Source: Zhongshania antarctica
GTDB lineage: Bacteria > Pseudomonadota > Gammaproteobacteria > Pseudomonadales > Spongiibacteraceae
Assembly (NCBI RefSeq): GCF_014202945.1
Contig: NZ_JACHHW010000003.1
Span: 372,001 to 436,000 of the forward strand
Direction of reading: 5' to 3'
Length of the DNA: 64,000 nt
Shown here: piece after piece, positions 1 to 7,456 of the stretch
How the letters are laid out: each line of letters begins with the position of its first letter
Numbering within the stretch: position 1 is the first letter of the stretch
The notes under the pieces: generated by a model
The model's input: only the letters and a program-made list of their open reading frames with translations
What the model was told of the DNA's origin: nothing
Database searches by the model: none
Made by a program: the position numbers and the translations under genes

Positions 1-129
1 ACCTGCAAGACCTATGTCGATGTCACCCGCTAAAATGATCATTTCCGCGTTTTCTGGGATAGGGTGCCAACCGCGTTTACCTCTGTAAAATTCGTGGTGA
101 TCATCACTACGTACGTGTACTTTTGTCAT
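1..129 (-). CDS. Calcineurin-like metallophosphoesterase, N-terminal 43 residues only
   Basis: The minus strand from 129 reads an open frame of 43 codons to the window edge. It begins MTKVHVRSDDHHEFY and ends with ILAGDIDIG. These resemble the first two metal-binding motifs of calcineurin-like phosphoesterases (D-x-H near the start, then GD after a hydrophobic strand), spaced as in short bacterial members of the family. A purine-rich GGGG lies about ten bases before the ATG. The gene follows the tnsD-like gene by about 50 bases in the same direction, so it is probably transposon cargo. The substrate cannot be judged. The first motif, SDDHHE, differs from the commoner SDLHLE. Confidence 0.6.
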   Translation of the reverse strand, partial: MTKVHVRSDDHHEFYRGKRGWHPIPENAEMIILAGDIDIGLAG

Positions 130-178
130 GTTACTAGCCCCTTGGGTCGGCAGTTTTACGTTCGCATAGCTTTCTTAG

Positions 179-1804
179 TTACCGGGTCTGAATGTTTTTC
201 AGCCATTTTGAGGGTGCCTTTAAGCGGGTCATATCAATCTCGCCATCGTCTATTGCCTTTTTAAGCCTCGCTCGGGTTTGAGGGAGCTCGTTGAGTTCGT
301 CGTAAATACGGTCGTGTAATTCGGCTTGGCGCCGGAGATCCGTCAATGTGAGAGGACGTTTCACTTTGGCGAGGATTGCGTCGATGGTGAGGGTCAGCTG
401 TTCATCTCGATTACTGCGGTCTCTGCGCGTTCGTCCTTTTTTCTTGGACTTAGGTAATGTGCTTTCTAGCCATTTCTTATCGTGGCGATAAAGCCACATC
501 CATGAACGATAGCACGCCGCCCGTACCTCGGTTTTAGTGCCCTGCGGGTATACGCCAAAATAGTTTGAAAGCGCTGTGCGGTGGTGTAGCTGCCTAGCCG
601 CGAATCTCGCAGCCTTTCTGTTGGCAACGAGTTGCGGTGTCTCCTCGATGATTTTGCAGATCGTTGCTTCGTGAAGCCCAAGCTTTGCGCTTATCTCCTC
701 TAGTGAGTCATTTTTTTGGGCAAGGCTGAGTATGTTCTTGCGATCGGTGGCGGTGAGGAATTTTGGCCTTCTCGATACGGGGAGTCCGTGCTCATTGGCA
801 ATTTTAATAATCATTGCGGGCGATAGCTGAGTAGCATGCGCTATACGGCGCCGAGATAAGCCACTACTCAGCATTCTAAGCGCCGTTGCAGTTGAGTCTA
901 GGTTGTCGGACTTTGACCGCTTAGGCCGTTTTCTAGCCGCTGGTGGCGAAATCTCGTAAATAGCCTCTAAGTCTCCGTCAAACAGCCAGCCGCTAATCAA
1001 CAGGTGTTTTATCGGGTGGCGAAGGCGTGACGTTGATCCATGTAAAATCTGCGGCAGTAATCGTAATGTTTCAGACAGCAGGCCTACTAGTTCCGAGGAT
1101 TTCTCCTGCCTCCAGTAGTGATAGAAAGCCTCTTCAATCGCGTGGTACCTGATATGTTGGCCAGACGTTGCCATTTGCATCGTCTGAAGCTTCCACCAGT
1201 ATCGTTGCTGTACATCATCCAACCAGCCACGGGCTCGCGTTATGCGAATAAGGTCTTCTGCTAATTTTGAAATTGTAATATCGCTCGTAAGTCCTGGGCT
1301 TGGGTGTTCCTGCTTGTCATCTAAATGCTGAAGTTGTAATGCGTGCTCGGCGCAAGCCGTAAATCCGGGCAATTGGTGGATTACCAAGCGCCGGTTAATA
1401 CCGTACTTTGAAATGTCGTTGCTTATACATTGGCCGCAATAAAACGGTTTGGCAGCGATCTCAGGGGTATGGATTAAACCACCCACTGCAGTCGAGTTAG
1501 CTCTGGGTGAATTCAGTAGCCTTTGTTCCATGCGTTTTCTTGTATCCCCATCGGTAAAGTAAGCGAACAATGGATAGGCAGTGTGGTTATGAAGTAGCTC
1601 CGCCTTAGAAACGCCGATATAGCGGCCAAATTGAGCGATTCTAAACGGCGTGAATGGGTGAACTGTGCGAATAGGGGCGTCAAATAGGGTTCTCAGGGTC
1701 GCGCGCTTGGACGTATTGCAGCTAAGCCAATGGTACCGCTCTACGAAGCCTGCAACGGACTCGTTTGGTAAGAGCTGCGGGATGTTTATGCGGTTTTTTC
1801 GCAT
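179..1804 (-). CDS. tnsD: TnsD-like target-site selector (long TniQ-family protein)
   Basis: This is a 541-residue TniQ/TnsD-family protein. In Tn7, TnsD binds the 3' end of the attachment gene and recruits TnsC. The N-terminal TniQ part has the usual 'LLPNESVAGFVERYHWLS' opening and a zinc-ribbon-like pattern with CGQC near residue 123 and C/H residues about 30 residues on (PGFTACAEH). The C-terminal half carries two helix-turn-helix-like stretches (around residues 350-390) and the TnsD-type ending with YRSWMWLYRHDKKWL. Its start lies 19 bases inside the end of the shorter tniQ, so the two are translationally linked. Length and the C-terminal extension favour TnsD over a minimal TniQ. By position it should recognise the gcvP 3' end, but that is inference. 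Confidence 0.82.
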   Translation of the reverse strand: MRKNRINIPQLLPNESVAGFVERYHWLSCNTSKRATLRTLFDAPIRTVHPFTPFRIAQFGRYIGVSKAELLHNHTAYPLFAYFTDGDTRKRMEQRLLNSPRANSTAVGGLIHTPEIAAKPFYCGQCISNDISKYGINRRLVIHQLPGFTACAEHALQLQHLDDKQEHPSPGLTSDITISKLAEDLIRITRARGWLDDVQQRYWWKLQTMQMATSGQHIRYHAIEEAFYHYWRQEKSSELVGLLSETLRLLPQILHGSTSRLRHPIKHLLISGWLFDGDLEAIYEISPPAARKRPKRSKSDNLDSTATALRMLSSGLSRRRIAHATQLSPAMIIKIANEHGLPVSRRPKFLTATDRKNILSLAQKNDSLEEISAKLGLHEATICKIIEETPQLVANRKAARFAARQLHHRTALSNYFGVYPQGTKTEVRAACYRSWMWLYRHDKKWLESTLPKSKKKGRTRRDRSNRDEQLTLTIDAILAKVKRPLTLTDLRRQAELHDRIYDELNELPQTRARLKKAIDDGEIDMTRLKAPSKWLKNIQTR

Positions 1805-2751
1805 AAGGCGGAATCAGAAAAAGACTCTGCGGCGAACATCAGCAACAGGTAGTAAATGGGATGGCGAACACGGCTAGAACTGCCGTAAAAAATGGCCTTG
1901 ATGAAATTGGGCCTAGGAGAGCCCCGAAACTGGGTGTCACCGCCGCGGTAGTATAGAAATGTACGGGCTAAGGTTGCTTCCCCCACTAAGTGTTCAACAG
2001 ATTGAAGGAGCTTATTAATCTCCGCGACTGAGTGCGGTGTTTGCTTCATCGGAATACTTAAAGCACTGCGCAAATCCGCAATCGTTGTTTCTAGATGGCT
2101 GTGTTCAGTGTGTAAAAGCTTTGGTACGTTGCTTAACAGCCAGCTTTGAAAAGCCGTGGGAGAGGTGGTGGCAGTAATCCCCTTCACGCACTCGCATGGA
2201 GCAGCCGGCAACGGCAAATCATTTAGTGTGGAATAGACTGTCCCGCAGGCTTCGCATCCACTCCATAGTGGTATGCGGTGGGTGGAGCAAAACGCTAGGG
2301 CCGGAATCTGATGCTCGGTATGCCAGTAGGCGGTGCCAAATTGTTTGATATCGCTCACAACGCAATCAGGGCAGCTCTGCCATGCTTTATCGAGTACAAC
2401 GATACGGTCATTCTGAACGTGTTTTTGAATTTCGCTAGTGGAGCGGCCTGCTGACCATCGCGCCAGCCTCGACTCTATCAGCGTTTTTGGGGTTGCTAAG
2501 CGGTAATAGCCAAATAGGGAATGCTCAGATAGCAGTCGTGACAATGCGTCGTCACCGTGCTGTATGGCAGCGGCAATGCTGAGCTCAAATGTTTCATTGA
2601 ATATATCCTGTGCCTTGAAGGTGCCCAAAGGAATGCCGAGTATAGATCGCGTATTCTGCGGATTGAGATTAGCGGAAAGCCGGTGATAGCGAGCAATACG
2701 GCTGTATAGGTGTTCGTTCGGTAAAAATGTGACCTGGCGGAAGTGAGTCAT
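1786..2751 (-). CDS. tniQ: TniQ-family transposition protein (short form)
   Basis: A 321-residue TniQ-family protein. TniQ proteins link target DNA, or a target-binding partner, to the TnsC ATPase. The start has the family signature 'FLPNEHLYSRIARYHRLS', and a zinc-finger pattern follows: CPDC near residue 127, then a histidine-rich stretch and C-x2-C (CEAC) near residue 170. It lacks the long C-terminal DNA-binding extension of its neighbour. The start codon overlaps the last four bases of tnsC, and the end overlaps the next gene by 19 bases, so the genes form one operon. Two TniQ proteins of unequal length in one element suggest separate targeting routes or a TniQ-TnsD complex; the sequence alone cannot decide. 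Confidence 0.82.
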   Translation of the reverse strand: MTHFRQVTFLPNEHLYSRIARYHRLSANLNPQNTRSILGIPLGTFKAQDIFNETFELSIAAAIQHGDDALSRLLSEHSLFGYYRLATPKTLIESRLARWSAGRSTSEIQKHVQNDRIVVLDKAWQSCPDCVVSDIKQFGTAYWHTEHQIPALAFCSTHRIPLWSGCEACGTVYSTLNDLPLPAAPCECVKGITATTSPTAFQSWLLSNVPKLLHTEHSHLETTIADLRSALSIPMKQTPHSVAEINKLLQSVEHLVGEATLARTFLYYRGGDTQFRGSPRPNFIKAIFYGSSSRVRHPIYYLLLMFAAESFSDSALCEKTA

Positions 2752-4163
2752 GGAATCTGTTCGCCCTCGATCAATACACTGCCTAGCCAGTCCTCGGCGC
2801 CAGACTGGAGCTTGTCCTTCAGTTCTAGAACCATTTTCCGGTCGCGGTCACTCAATTCCGTTTCAGCGATCCCATTTTCGATATGATTACTGAGATGCGT
2901 AGCTGCAGCACCTTTGAATTTTTGGCTGCGTACCACAGATAACAGTTCTTCAATATTTCTGCTTGAGTTCTTATCCCTCAGTAGCTCATCGCACCGCATT
3001 AAGTCTTCGTAGCCAGCCGTGTCTCCCGTTCTTAGTGCTGAAAGTGCTTGTCGGATCAGACCGAACTCTTGTTTATAAACGCGCTTTAGCAAAGCTTCGT
3101 CGATCACCTCATGCCCAGTGGTAATGGCATGTTGGTTAGCCAGCTCCATTAGCCGAAACAAACAAAATGGAATACCAAGTGAAAGCTGGTACAGCGTATT
3201 TTGTAATGATGCCGATAACTTAAGTGGATCTTTTACCCACTGGTAGCGCCAAGCGGCTTTCATAAGGTATTCCCAAGCTTCAGAATCTTGGCTGTGCTGT
3301 TGGATTTCGATGAGTCCTGAAGTGCCCGCGCGTCGGCTGGATCGGAATTGACCACTGAATATACGCAATGCCGCTGGAGTTCCTATTTTAATGATGGGTA
3401 CCTTTACGATATTCGCGAGGTAATCAAAAAAATTGAGGATGGCTTCTTTACCGCCTGACTTGCCAATATTTAGGTTCTGGAACTCATCAATAATGATTGC
3501 GCCTAGCATATGGTTCGCGGATATCGTCGCGATTGCTTGCTGCATATCGTCAATCTTCACGCCTTTTCTGCCATATTGCTGGGCGTAGTTGGTTTCGAGC
3601 AGGTCATCAAATTGGCGAAATATTTCTAAGCACAGCGCAGACCTTAATGCGTCGTGTGGCATATCAACACAGATATAAACGAGCTGCCTAAAGATAAAGG
3701 GTTTACCCTGATACTCGGTATGGTCGATGACCTGCGGAAATCCTTTTAGAAATCCATTACGAATAGTGGTTTTTCCGCCGCCGGATATTCCCGTGATCAT
3801 CAATGTGTCTGCGGTCGTTTTTTCCGAAACAGCGCTGTTCTTCGCAATGTCGTACGTCCATTTCGTTGTTTTTGGCGTTAAGGGGTTTTTGTCAATATAG
3901 CCAGATTTAATCAATGTATAGACTCGCTGATAGACAGTATAGAACTCGGCGGTGGCGACAACGCATCGACCTAAGCGGCTACTCGCGATCATCCTTTCGT
4001 GGTCAGGCAGTTCTCGCTCTTTTGATTTAATTAGTGGGAGGTGCGAGACACCTCTTGTAAACTCTTCTGACTCGAGTAATCTTGGCAGCGCTTCTGCTAC
4101 AGGGTTGTTGCTTAGCTCGGCTAAAACCGAGGGTGTATATAGTGCATTTGCAATTTTAATCAT
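2748..4163 (-). CDS. tnsC: TnsC AAA+ ATPase, transposition regulator
   Basis: TnsC is the ATP-dependent switch that joins the target selector to the TnsAB transposase and imposes target immunity. The 471-residue protein has a Walker A motif GISGGGKT at residues 125-132 and a Walker B stretch AIIIDE at 222-227 followed by FQN. A conserved arginine-rich sensor region (SRRAG) lies near residue 280. The length is close to Tn7 TnsC. The start overlaps the end of tnsB by eight bases and the end overlaps the start of tniQ by four, as expected for one transcript. No lesion is visible, so this gene may be intact although its partners are not. Confidence 0.88.
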   Translation of the reverse strand: MIKIANALYTPSVLAELSNNPVAEALPRLLESEEFTRGVSHLPLIKSKERELPDHERMIASSRLGRCVVATAEFYTVYQRVYTLIKSGYIDKNPLTPKTTKWTYDIAKNSAVSEKTTADTLMITGISGGGKTTIRNGFLKGFPQVIDHTEYQGKPFIFRQLVYICVDMPHDALRSALCLEIFRQFDDLLETNYAQQYGRKGVKIDDMQQAIATISANHMLGAIIIDEFQNLNIGKSGGKEAILNFFDYLANIVKVPIIKIGTPAALRIFSGQFRSSRRAGTSGLIEIQQHSQDSEAWEYLMKAAWRYQWVKDPLKLSASLQNTLYQLSLGIPFCLFRLMELANQHAITTGHEVIDEALLKRVYKQEFGLIRQALSALRTGDTAGYEDLMRCDELLRDKNSSRNIEELLSVVRSQKFKGAAATHLSNHIENGIAETELSDRDRKMVLELKDKLQSGAEDWLGSVLIEGEQIP

Positions 4164-6332
4164 CGTCGTCCCCGCTAATTAGCGAATCCAGTGCTTGGCT
4201 GATGTTTTTCTGAGATTTGTTCGGCGCGACGTCATGCGCCGCCGAGCGATTTTTAGCGGTGATTTGTTCGGTTGGGCCTGGTTTTTTGTTGGATTTGTTG
4301 GCAGCTTTGCCTAGGATAGCCGTTTCTATCGAGGCTTCCGTTTTCCGGTTTTTGCGTATGTTTTGGCCGCGACGTTCGGCTTTAACTATTTTCGGTATCT
4401 TTTCCTTAGCTGACGTGACGATATCCCTGATCTCAGTATTCAATGTAGCTTTCGCGCTTCGAAGCTCTTGCGCTCGTTTTTTTATCGCGTATGTTTCTGC
4501 TTTAAATTCTAGCTCCACTTCGTCGAAAGTTACTCCGATAAAACGACGTGACCTCTCTTGTAAATATGCAGTATAGAATTTTTTGTCTATGACTAGTGTT
4601 ATGGTATCGGTAGTGTTCTTATCGAAGAGGCAAACGACTTTAGGCGATTTATTTCCAGCGGGCTTGCGATCCTGAAGTCCATTTTGTAACGTCCAGTCAC
4701 AGTTGTACCAAAGGCCTTTGAACTTTACGCCTTCTTTCTTGATAGTTGCCATGCCCTTACTCTTTAGACGTGATTCGATATAGTCTCGTGGATATGTTTT
4801 AGGCCCCCCGCGTTCACGACAGCCCCAGCGCCAAAGTGCGAGAGGTTTCGGAATCACACCATCTTCGCGCATGTCACGGTCAAGTTTGTCATACGATAAC
4901 TCAATGTTTTTATTTCGGAAGAGCGCTAGATTAATTAGTATTTTATAAAGATCATCAATAGTTAGGATTGCACGAAACCGCGATTCCGTGAGCCCCTTGT
5001 CATTTTGCTTCGAATGCTGAAAACCAGGAAGTTTACCTTTCAAGGCTCTGTGGAAGGCTGGAAATCCACCTTCCACGAGGCCTTTGTCGTCGCCACGCCG
5101 CGCACGAGTGAATCGAACACTGCAGTTAAACTGTTGTTCTAGGAGTTCCGACATTTCTGCCCTCAGTTCAGCGTTATCACCTAGTAGTTCATCGGGTACG
5201 CCATATGGCCAGTCTTCTTCATTGATGTTTATTCCATACCGCTGACAAAACTCACCTTAGGCAAGAAGGCGTTCAGCAGTGCCTGTCTCATACCTTCCCA
5301 ACTAGGTGGATTTAGTGTTAAGTGGATACCTACAACTAAATTGGAATGTACGTCGTAAACCAAGTACAGCGTAGGACTTCCCACGCAGAGGCCGGTTATT
5401 GAAAAGCGGTTAGCGACAAGCACTACATCGAATGGGGTTTCGTCAATTTGGAATAGTTCACCAGGTCGGTTGATTCTTTCTATGGTGGCAGTGCGGCCAG
5501 CGTGGTCTTTTTGGTAAGCAGCTGCTGTTACTTGGAATTGTCTCGGATACTTCTTTTGTTCGTCGAAATATTTCCGTGCGTGATAGTAAAACTGGCTGTA
5601 ACTAGGAATATCATCATCTGACCAGGCGACCACTTTTTTTCGTCCATTCGCCGCAACTAATAATGTAGAGTATTCCAAATCGAGCATTTCATCGTATGCT
5701 CCTTGTAAGGTCATTTGCTCCTCGATTTTCCTGGTAAGTACATATTTATTAAGAAATCGTCGAATTTTTGCTATGTCCTGTTCAGTTATTGCGCGCCCGA
5801 CGAATGGGCTGTTTTTACGTTTGGCACCGACTTTACGTGCATTCTTGCCAGGAGAGGTAATACCTACTTGGCTATAGTCACCCAAAAGAGCATTGATTGT
5901 TTGGCCGCCGTAAAACCACATATTCATGAGTCTTACGATAGCGGTGGGTTGCATGCCTGTTTTTTGTGCTACCTGCGCAACGATGCTCCGGCCGTAGCGC
6001 GGGAACATATACCTATGAATCTCACTAATTATTGGCGAAATAATCTGGTAGCGTTCATTACGCTTCACTATTCTTGATGTTGTAAAGCTGCTGTCTTCAA
6101 GCAGGTGGTACGTTGGAATGTCGAGTTGCGCCTTAATGACTGCTTCCGCCTCCACTAACCCAGCAATCACCTTAAAAGGATACGGCTTTGGCTTTCGTTG
6201 CCGTTTTTCATCTAAGGGGAGTAAGCAGACTTGTTTGCTATGACGGTCGATGTACACGACGAGCATATTACTTGTGAAAGTTACTTCGACATTGGCTTCC
6301 GCCGGGACAAGCACAGAATTAACCGACAACAT
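4156..6332 (-). pseudogene. tnsB: TnsB transposase, broken by a one-base frameshift
   Basis: TnsB is the DDE transposase that binds the transposon ends and joins the 3' ends to the target. Two open frames together make about 700 residues, the normal length: 6332 down to 5229 (367 residues, N-terminal) and 5154 down to 4156 (332 residues, C-terminal). The second frame stays open upstream of its first ATG as far as the A-run at 5247-5250. Moving by one base there joins ...KVSF to CQRYGININEEDWPYG, which is typical TnsB sequence. The first catalytic Asp (QIDETPFD, D297) is in the first piece. The second (LLGDNAEL, codon 5176-5178) and the Glu (KGLVEGGF) are in the other frame. One extra base in the four-base run would restore the gene. 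Start overlaps tnsA by 14 bases. Confidence 0.85.
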
Positions 6333-6882
6333 TTGATTTCAATCCAAGCGTAGCAGCAGACTTGTTCAGCAGCAGGGGCTGATTCCAATCCATCAATAAA
6401 TGTTTATGCCAAAGCGAGTAGCGGAATATGCGATCTCCCTGATTCTCCTCAATTCCGGTCATTTTCGCGGCTTCGCGTATTAGTGATGACGCACGAACTT
6501 GTGGATTCTCAATAAGAAGAGCGCAGAAGGCGCGTACCCAAAGATGCGCAATCGGAATTAATGCTTCGTCTAGCTTCCAGAACGAGTGAAGCTTATGTAG
6601 TGTCTTTACAGGCTGTATACGCAACTTTGTATCGGTTAATACAGACCATTTAGTGTTATTTACCTCCCAAAATGCTTTCTCAATGGCGAGCTTCTCCTTA
6701 ACCCGCTTTTTGCTTAATTGATTCTCTGGCTTGACAGCGATGGCAATGATTTCGCCAGTTTTGTAGCGAACGATTAAGTCTGACGGCATGACGGCGTACA
6801 CATTTGTTACTGGATATCGTGGGTGTCTGATACCCAGCGACACATCTTTAATGATCTTTTTGTTTCTGTGAGGCTTGTCCAT
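6319..6882 (-). CDS. tnsA: TnsA endonuclease, N-terminally truncated and probably inactive
   Basis: TnsA cuts the 5' ends of Tn7 so that the element leaves the donor completely. The 187 residues here correspond to the middle and C-terminal part of the roughly 270-residue Tn7 protein: 'GIRHP', 'MPSDLIV' (catalytic-type Asp, D35), 'IAVKP' (Lys K51), then a K-x-x-x-E-K-x-W-like helix and WSVLTD. The N-terminal stretch that holds the first catalytic Glu of TnsA is missing, and a TAA codon occurs three codons before the ATG in the same frame. Where Tn7 TnsA has Gln (IQVKP), this protein has Ala (A49). Upstream DNA instead holds a broken cupin gene. I regard it as a remnant, while a short functional form cannot be fully excluded. 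Confidence 0.78.
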   Translation of the reverse strand: MDKPHRNKKIIKDVSLGIRHPRYPVTNVYAVMPSDLIVRYKTGEIIAIAVKPENQLSKKRVKEKLAIEKAFWEVNNTKWSVLTDTKLRIQPVKTLHKLHSFWKLDEALIPIAHLWVRAFCALLIENPQVRASSLIREAAKMTGIEENQGDRIFRYSLWHKHLLMDWNQPLLLNKSAATLGLKSNVVG

Positions 6883-7070
6883 GACCGCTTACATTCACGC
6901 TGATTTCAAACAGCGTATTGTCCTCCAGGAGACTACCGCTGGGGCGATTCGCCCATGCCCGGTGTCGAACGCATGATGCTCGACAGAATCGGCGATGAAG
7001 TCGCTAGAGCCACGTCGATTGTTAGATATACATCGGTGTTCGTTCAGAGTTTTAAAACCCTGAAAAGGCC
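6881..7070 (+). pseudogene. Frameshifted remnant of a ChrR-like cupin gene
   Basis: An ATG at 6881 opens MTAYIHADFKQRIV. After a change of frame between about 6917 and 6928 the text continues GDYRWGDSPMPGVER and then MMLDRIGDEVARATSIVRY up to about 7033. These phrases are typical of ChrR-type cupin anti-sigma or metal-binding proteins, where a His-rich cupin motif should follow. Here the frame instead runs into unrelated codons and stops near 7070, so the metal-binding core is gone. It lies head to head with tnsA, with ATG codons sharing CATG, and is inside the transposon's right end. It is probably foreign material brought in when tnsA was truncated. Confidence 0.6.
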
Positions 7071-7352
7071 TTGAAGCTAATAGAGGAAGTTCGTACCTAC
7101 CAACCGCAGGCAAAATTATATGGGTGCGGACTCAGTATTAGTTCTTGGTCACTAAAATGCTTTGATCTAGAGGAAGTCGCTAAAAAGGTCGCGCAGCGAC
7201 CCGCTTTGGGCGAGGTAGATTAGACACATTTCGCGTTCAACCGTGTTCCTGAGGTGCCCGGCTTAGCGATTAACAGGTATATCGCAAAGTGCTCCGCAAT
7301 CATAAACCTTGAGGTTTAGTGCAGATTCTTAATTGAATCAAAGAGTTGCAGT
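7071..7352. other. Stretch without an intact gene between cupin remnant and transposon end
   Basis: The plus strand holds short open stretches, for example codons reading IEEVRTYQPQAKLYGCG near 7085-7135 and FNRVPEVPGLAINRYIAK near 7230-7285. They are in the same frame but separated by a stop at about 7220. I do not recognise them. They may be the tail of a decayed gene. No promoter or terminator is obvious. Confidence 0.4.
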
Positions 7353-7357
7353 CGTAA

Positions 7358-7431
7358 AAACTACAATCTTTAATCCAATTAAGACGCTCAATTTATACAA
7401 ACTTATTCCAATTTATACAATCTTTAATCCA
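7358..7431. repeat. Three 20-23 bp direct repeats, probable TnsB-binding sites of the right end
   Basis: The 15 bases ACAATCTTTAATCCA occur exactly at 7363-7377 and 7417-7431. CAATTTATACAA occurs exactly at 7389-7400 and 7409-7420. Aligned, they give three related units (7358-7377, 7389-7410, 7409-7431), the last two tightly packed. Tn7 ends contain several 22-bp TnsB sites, overlapping at the right end. The repeats lie immediately inside the proposed TGT terminus. Protein binding is inferred. Confidence 0.68.
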
Positions 7432-7436
7432 TGGAG

Positions 7437-7444
7437 ACAACGGG
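7437..7444. other. Proposed transposon right terminus and 5-bp target duplication
   Basis: ACA at 7437-7439 reads TGT from the bottom strand, the usual terminal triplet of Tn7 relatives, and begins TGTCTCC. The next five bases, ACGGG (7440-7444), are the predicted target duplication. They lie 13-17 bases beyond the gcvP stop codon. The matching copy at the left end is outside the window. Confidence 0.5.
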
Positions 7445-7456
7445 AGGGATTTGAAG

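Larger units (their letters stand above)
1..7439 (-). mobile_element. Right-hand part of a decayed Tn7-family transposon next to gcvP
   Basis: Genes in order from the right end leftward are tnsA, tnsB, tnsC, a short tniQ, a tnsD-like tniQ and a metallophosphoesterase that leaves the window. The tns genes overlap or nearly abut and all read leftward. The right boundary is placed at 7439 because ACA (TGT on the bottom strand) is found there, preceded by three related repeats, and the gcvP stop codon lies 17 bases further right. Tn7 itself sits just downstream of glmS with its tnsA-side end nearest that gene, and the same geometry is seen here. The left end is outside the window. Gene content and orientation are seen; the exact terminus and the gcvP target are inferred. 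Damage in tnsA and tnsB suggests the element can no longer move on its own. Confidence 0.8.

Noticed and set aside
64-264. 66-residue plus-strand frame at the left edge
   Set aside because: It lies opposite the metallophosphoesterase start and the end of tnsD, and has no family resemblance.
5229-5260. Programmed -1 ribosomal frameshift in tnsB
   Set aside because: The run is only four identical bases, does not form a good slippery heptamer in the reading frame, and no downstream stimulatory hairpin was obvious. TnsB is not known to use slippage. A simple deletion or sequencing error is more likely.
6895-7113. 72-residue minus-strand frame upstream of tnsA
   Set aside because: It is the shadow of the cupin remnant on the opposite strand and shows no TnsA-like N-terminal motif.
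1-7439. CRISPR-associated (CAST-type) transposon
   Set aside because: No cas genes or repeat-spacer array are visible, and TnsA resembles the original Tn7 protein. The long TnsD-like protein points to a fixed attachment site. The part to the left of the window could still change this.
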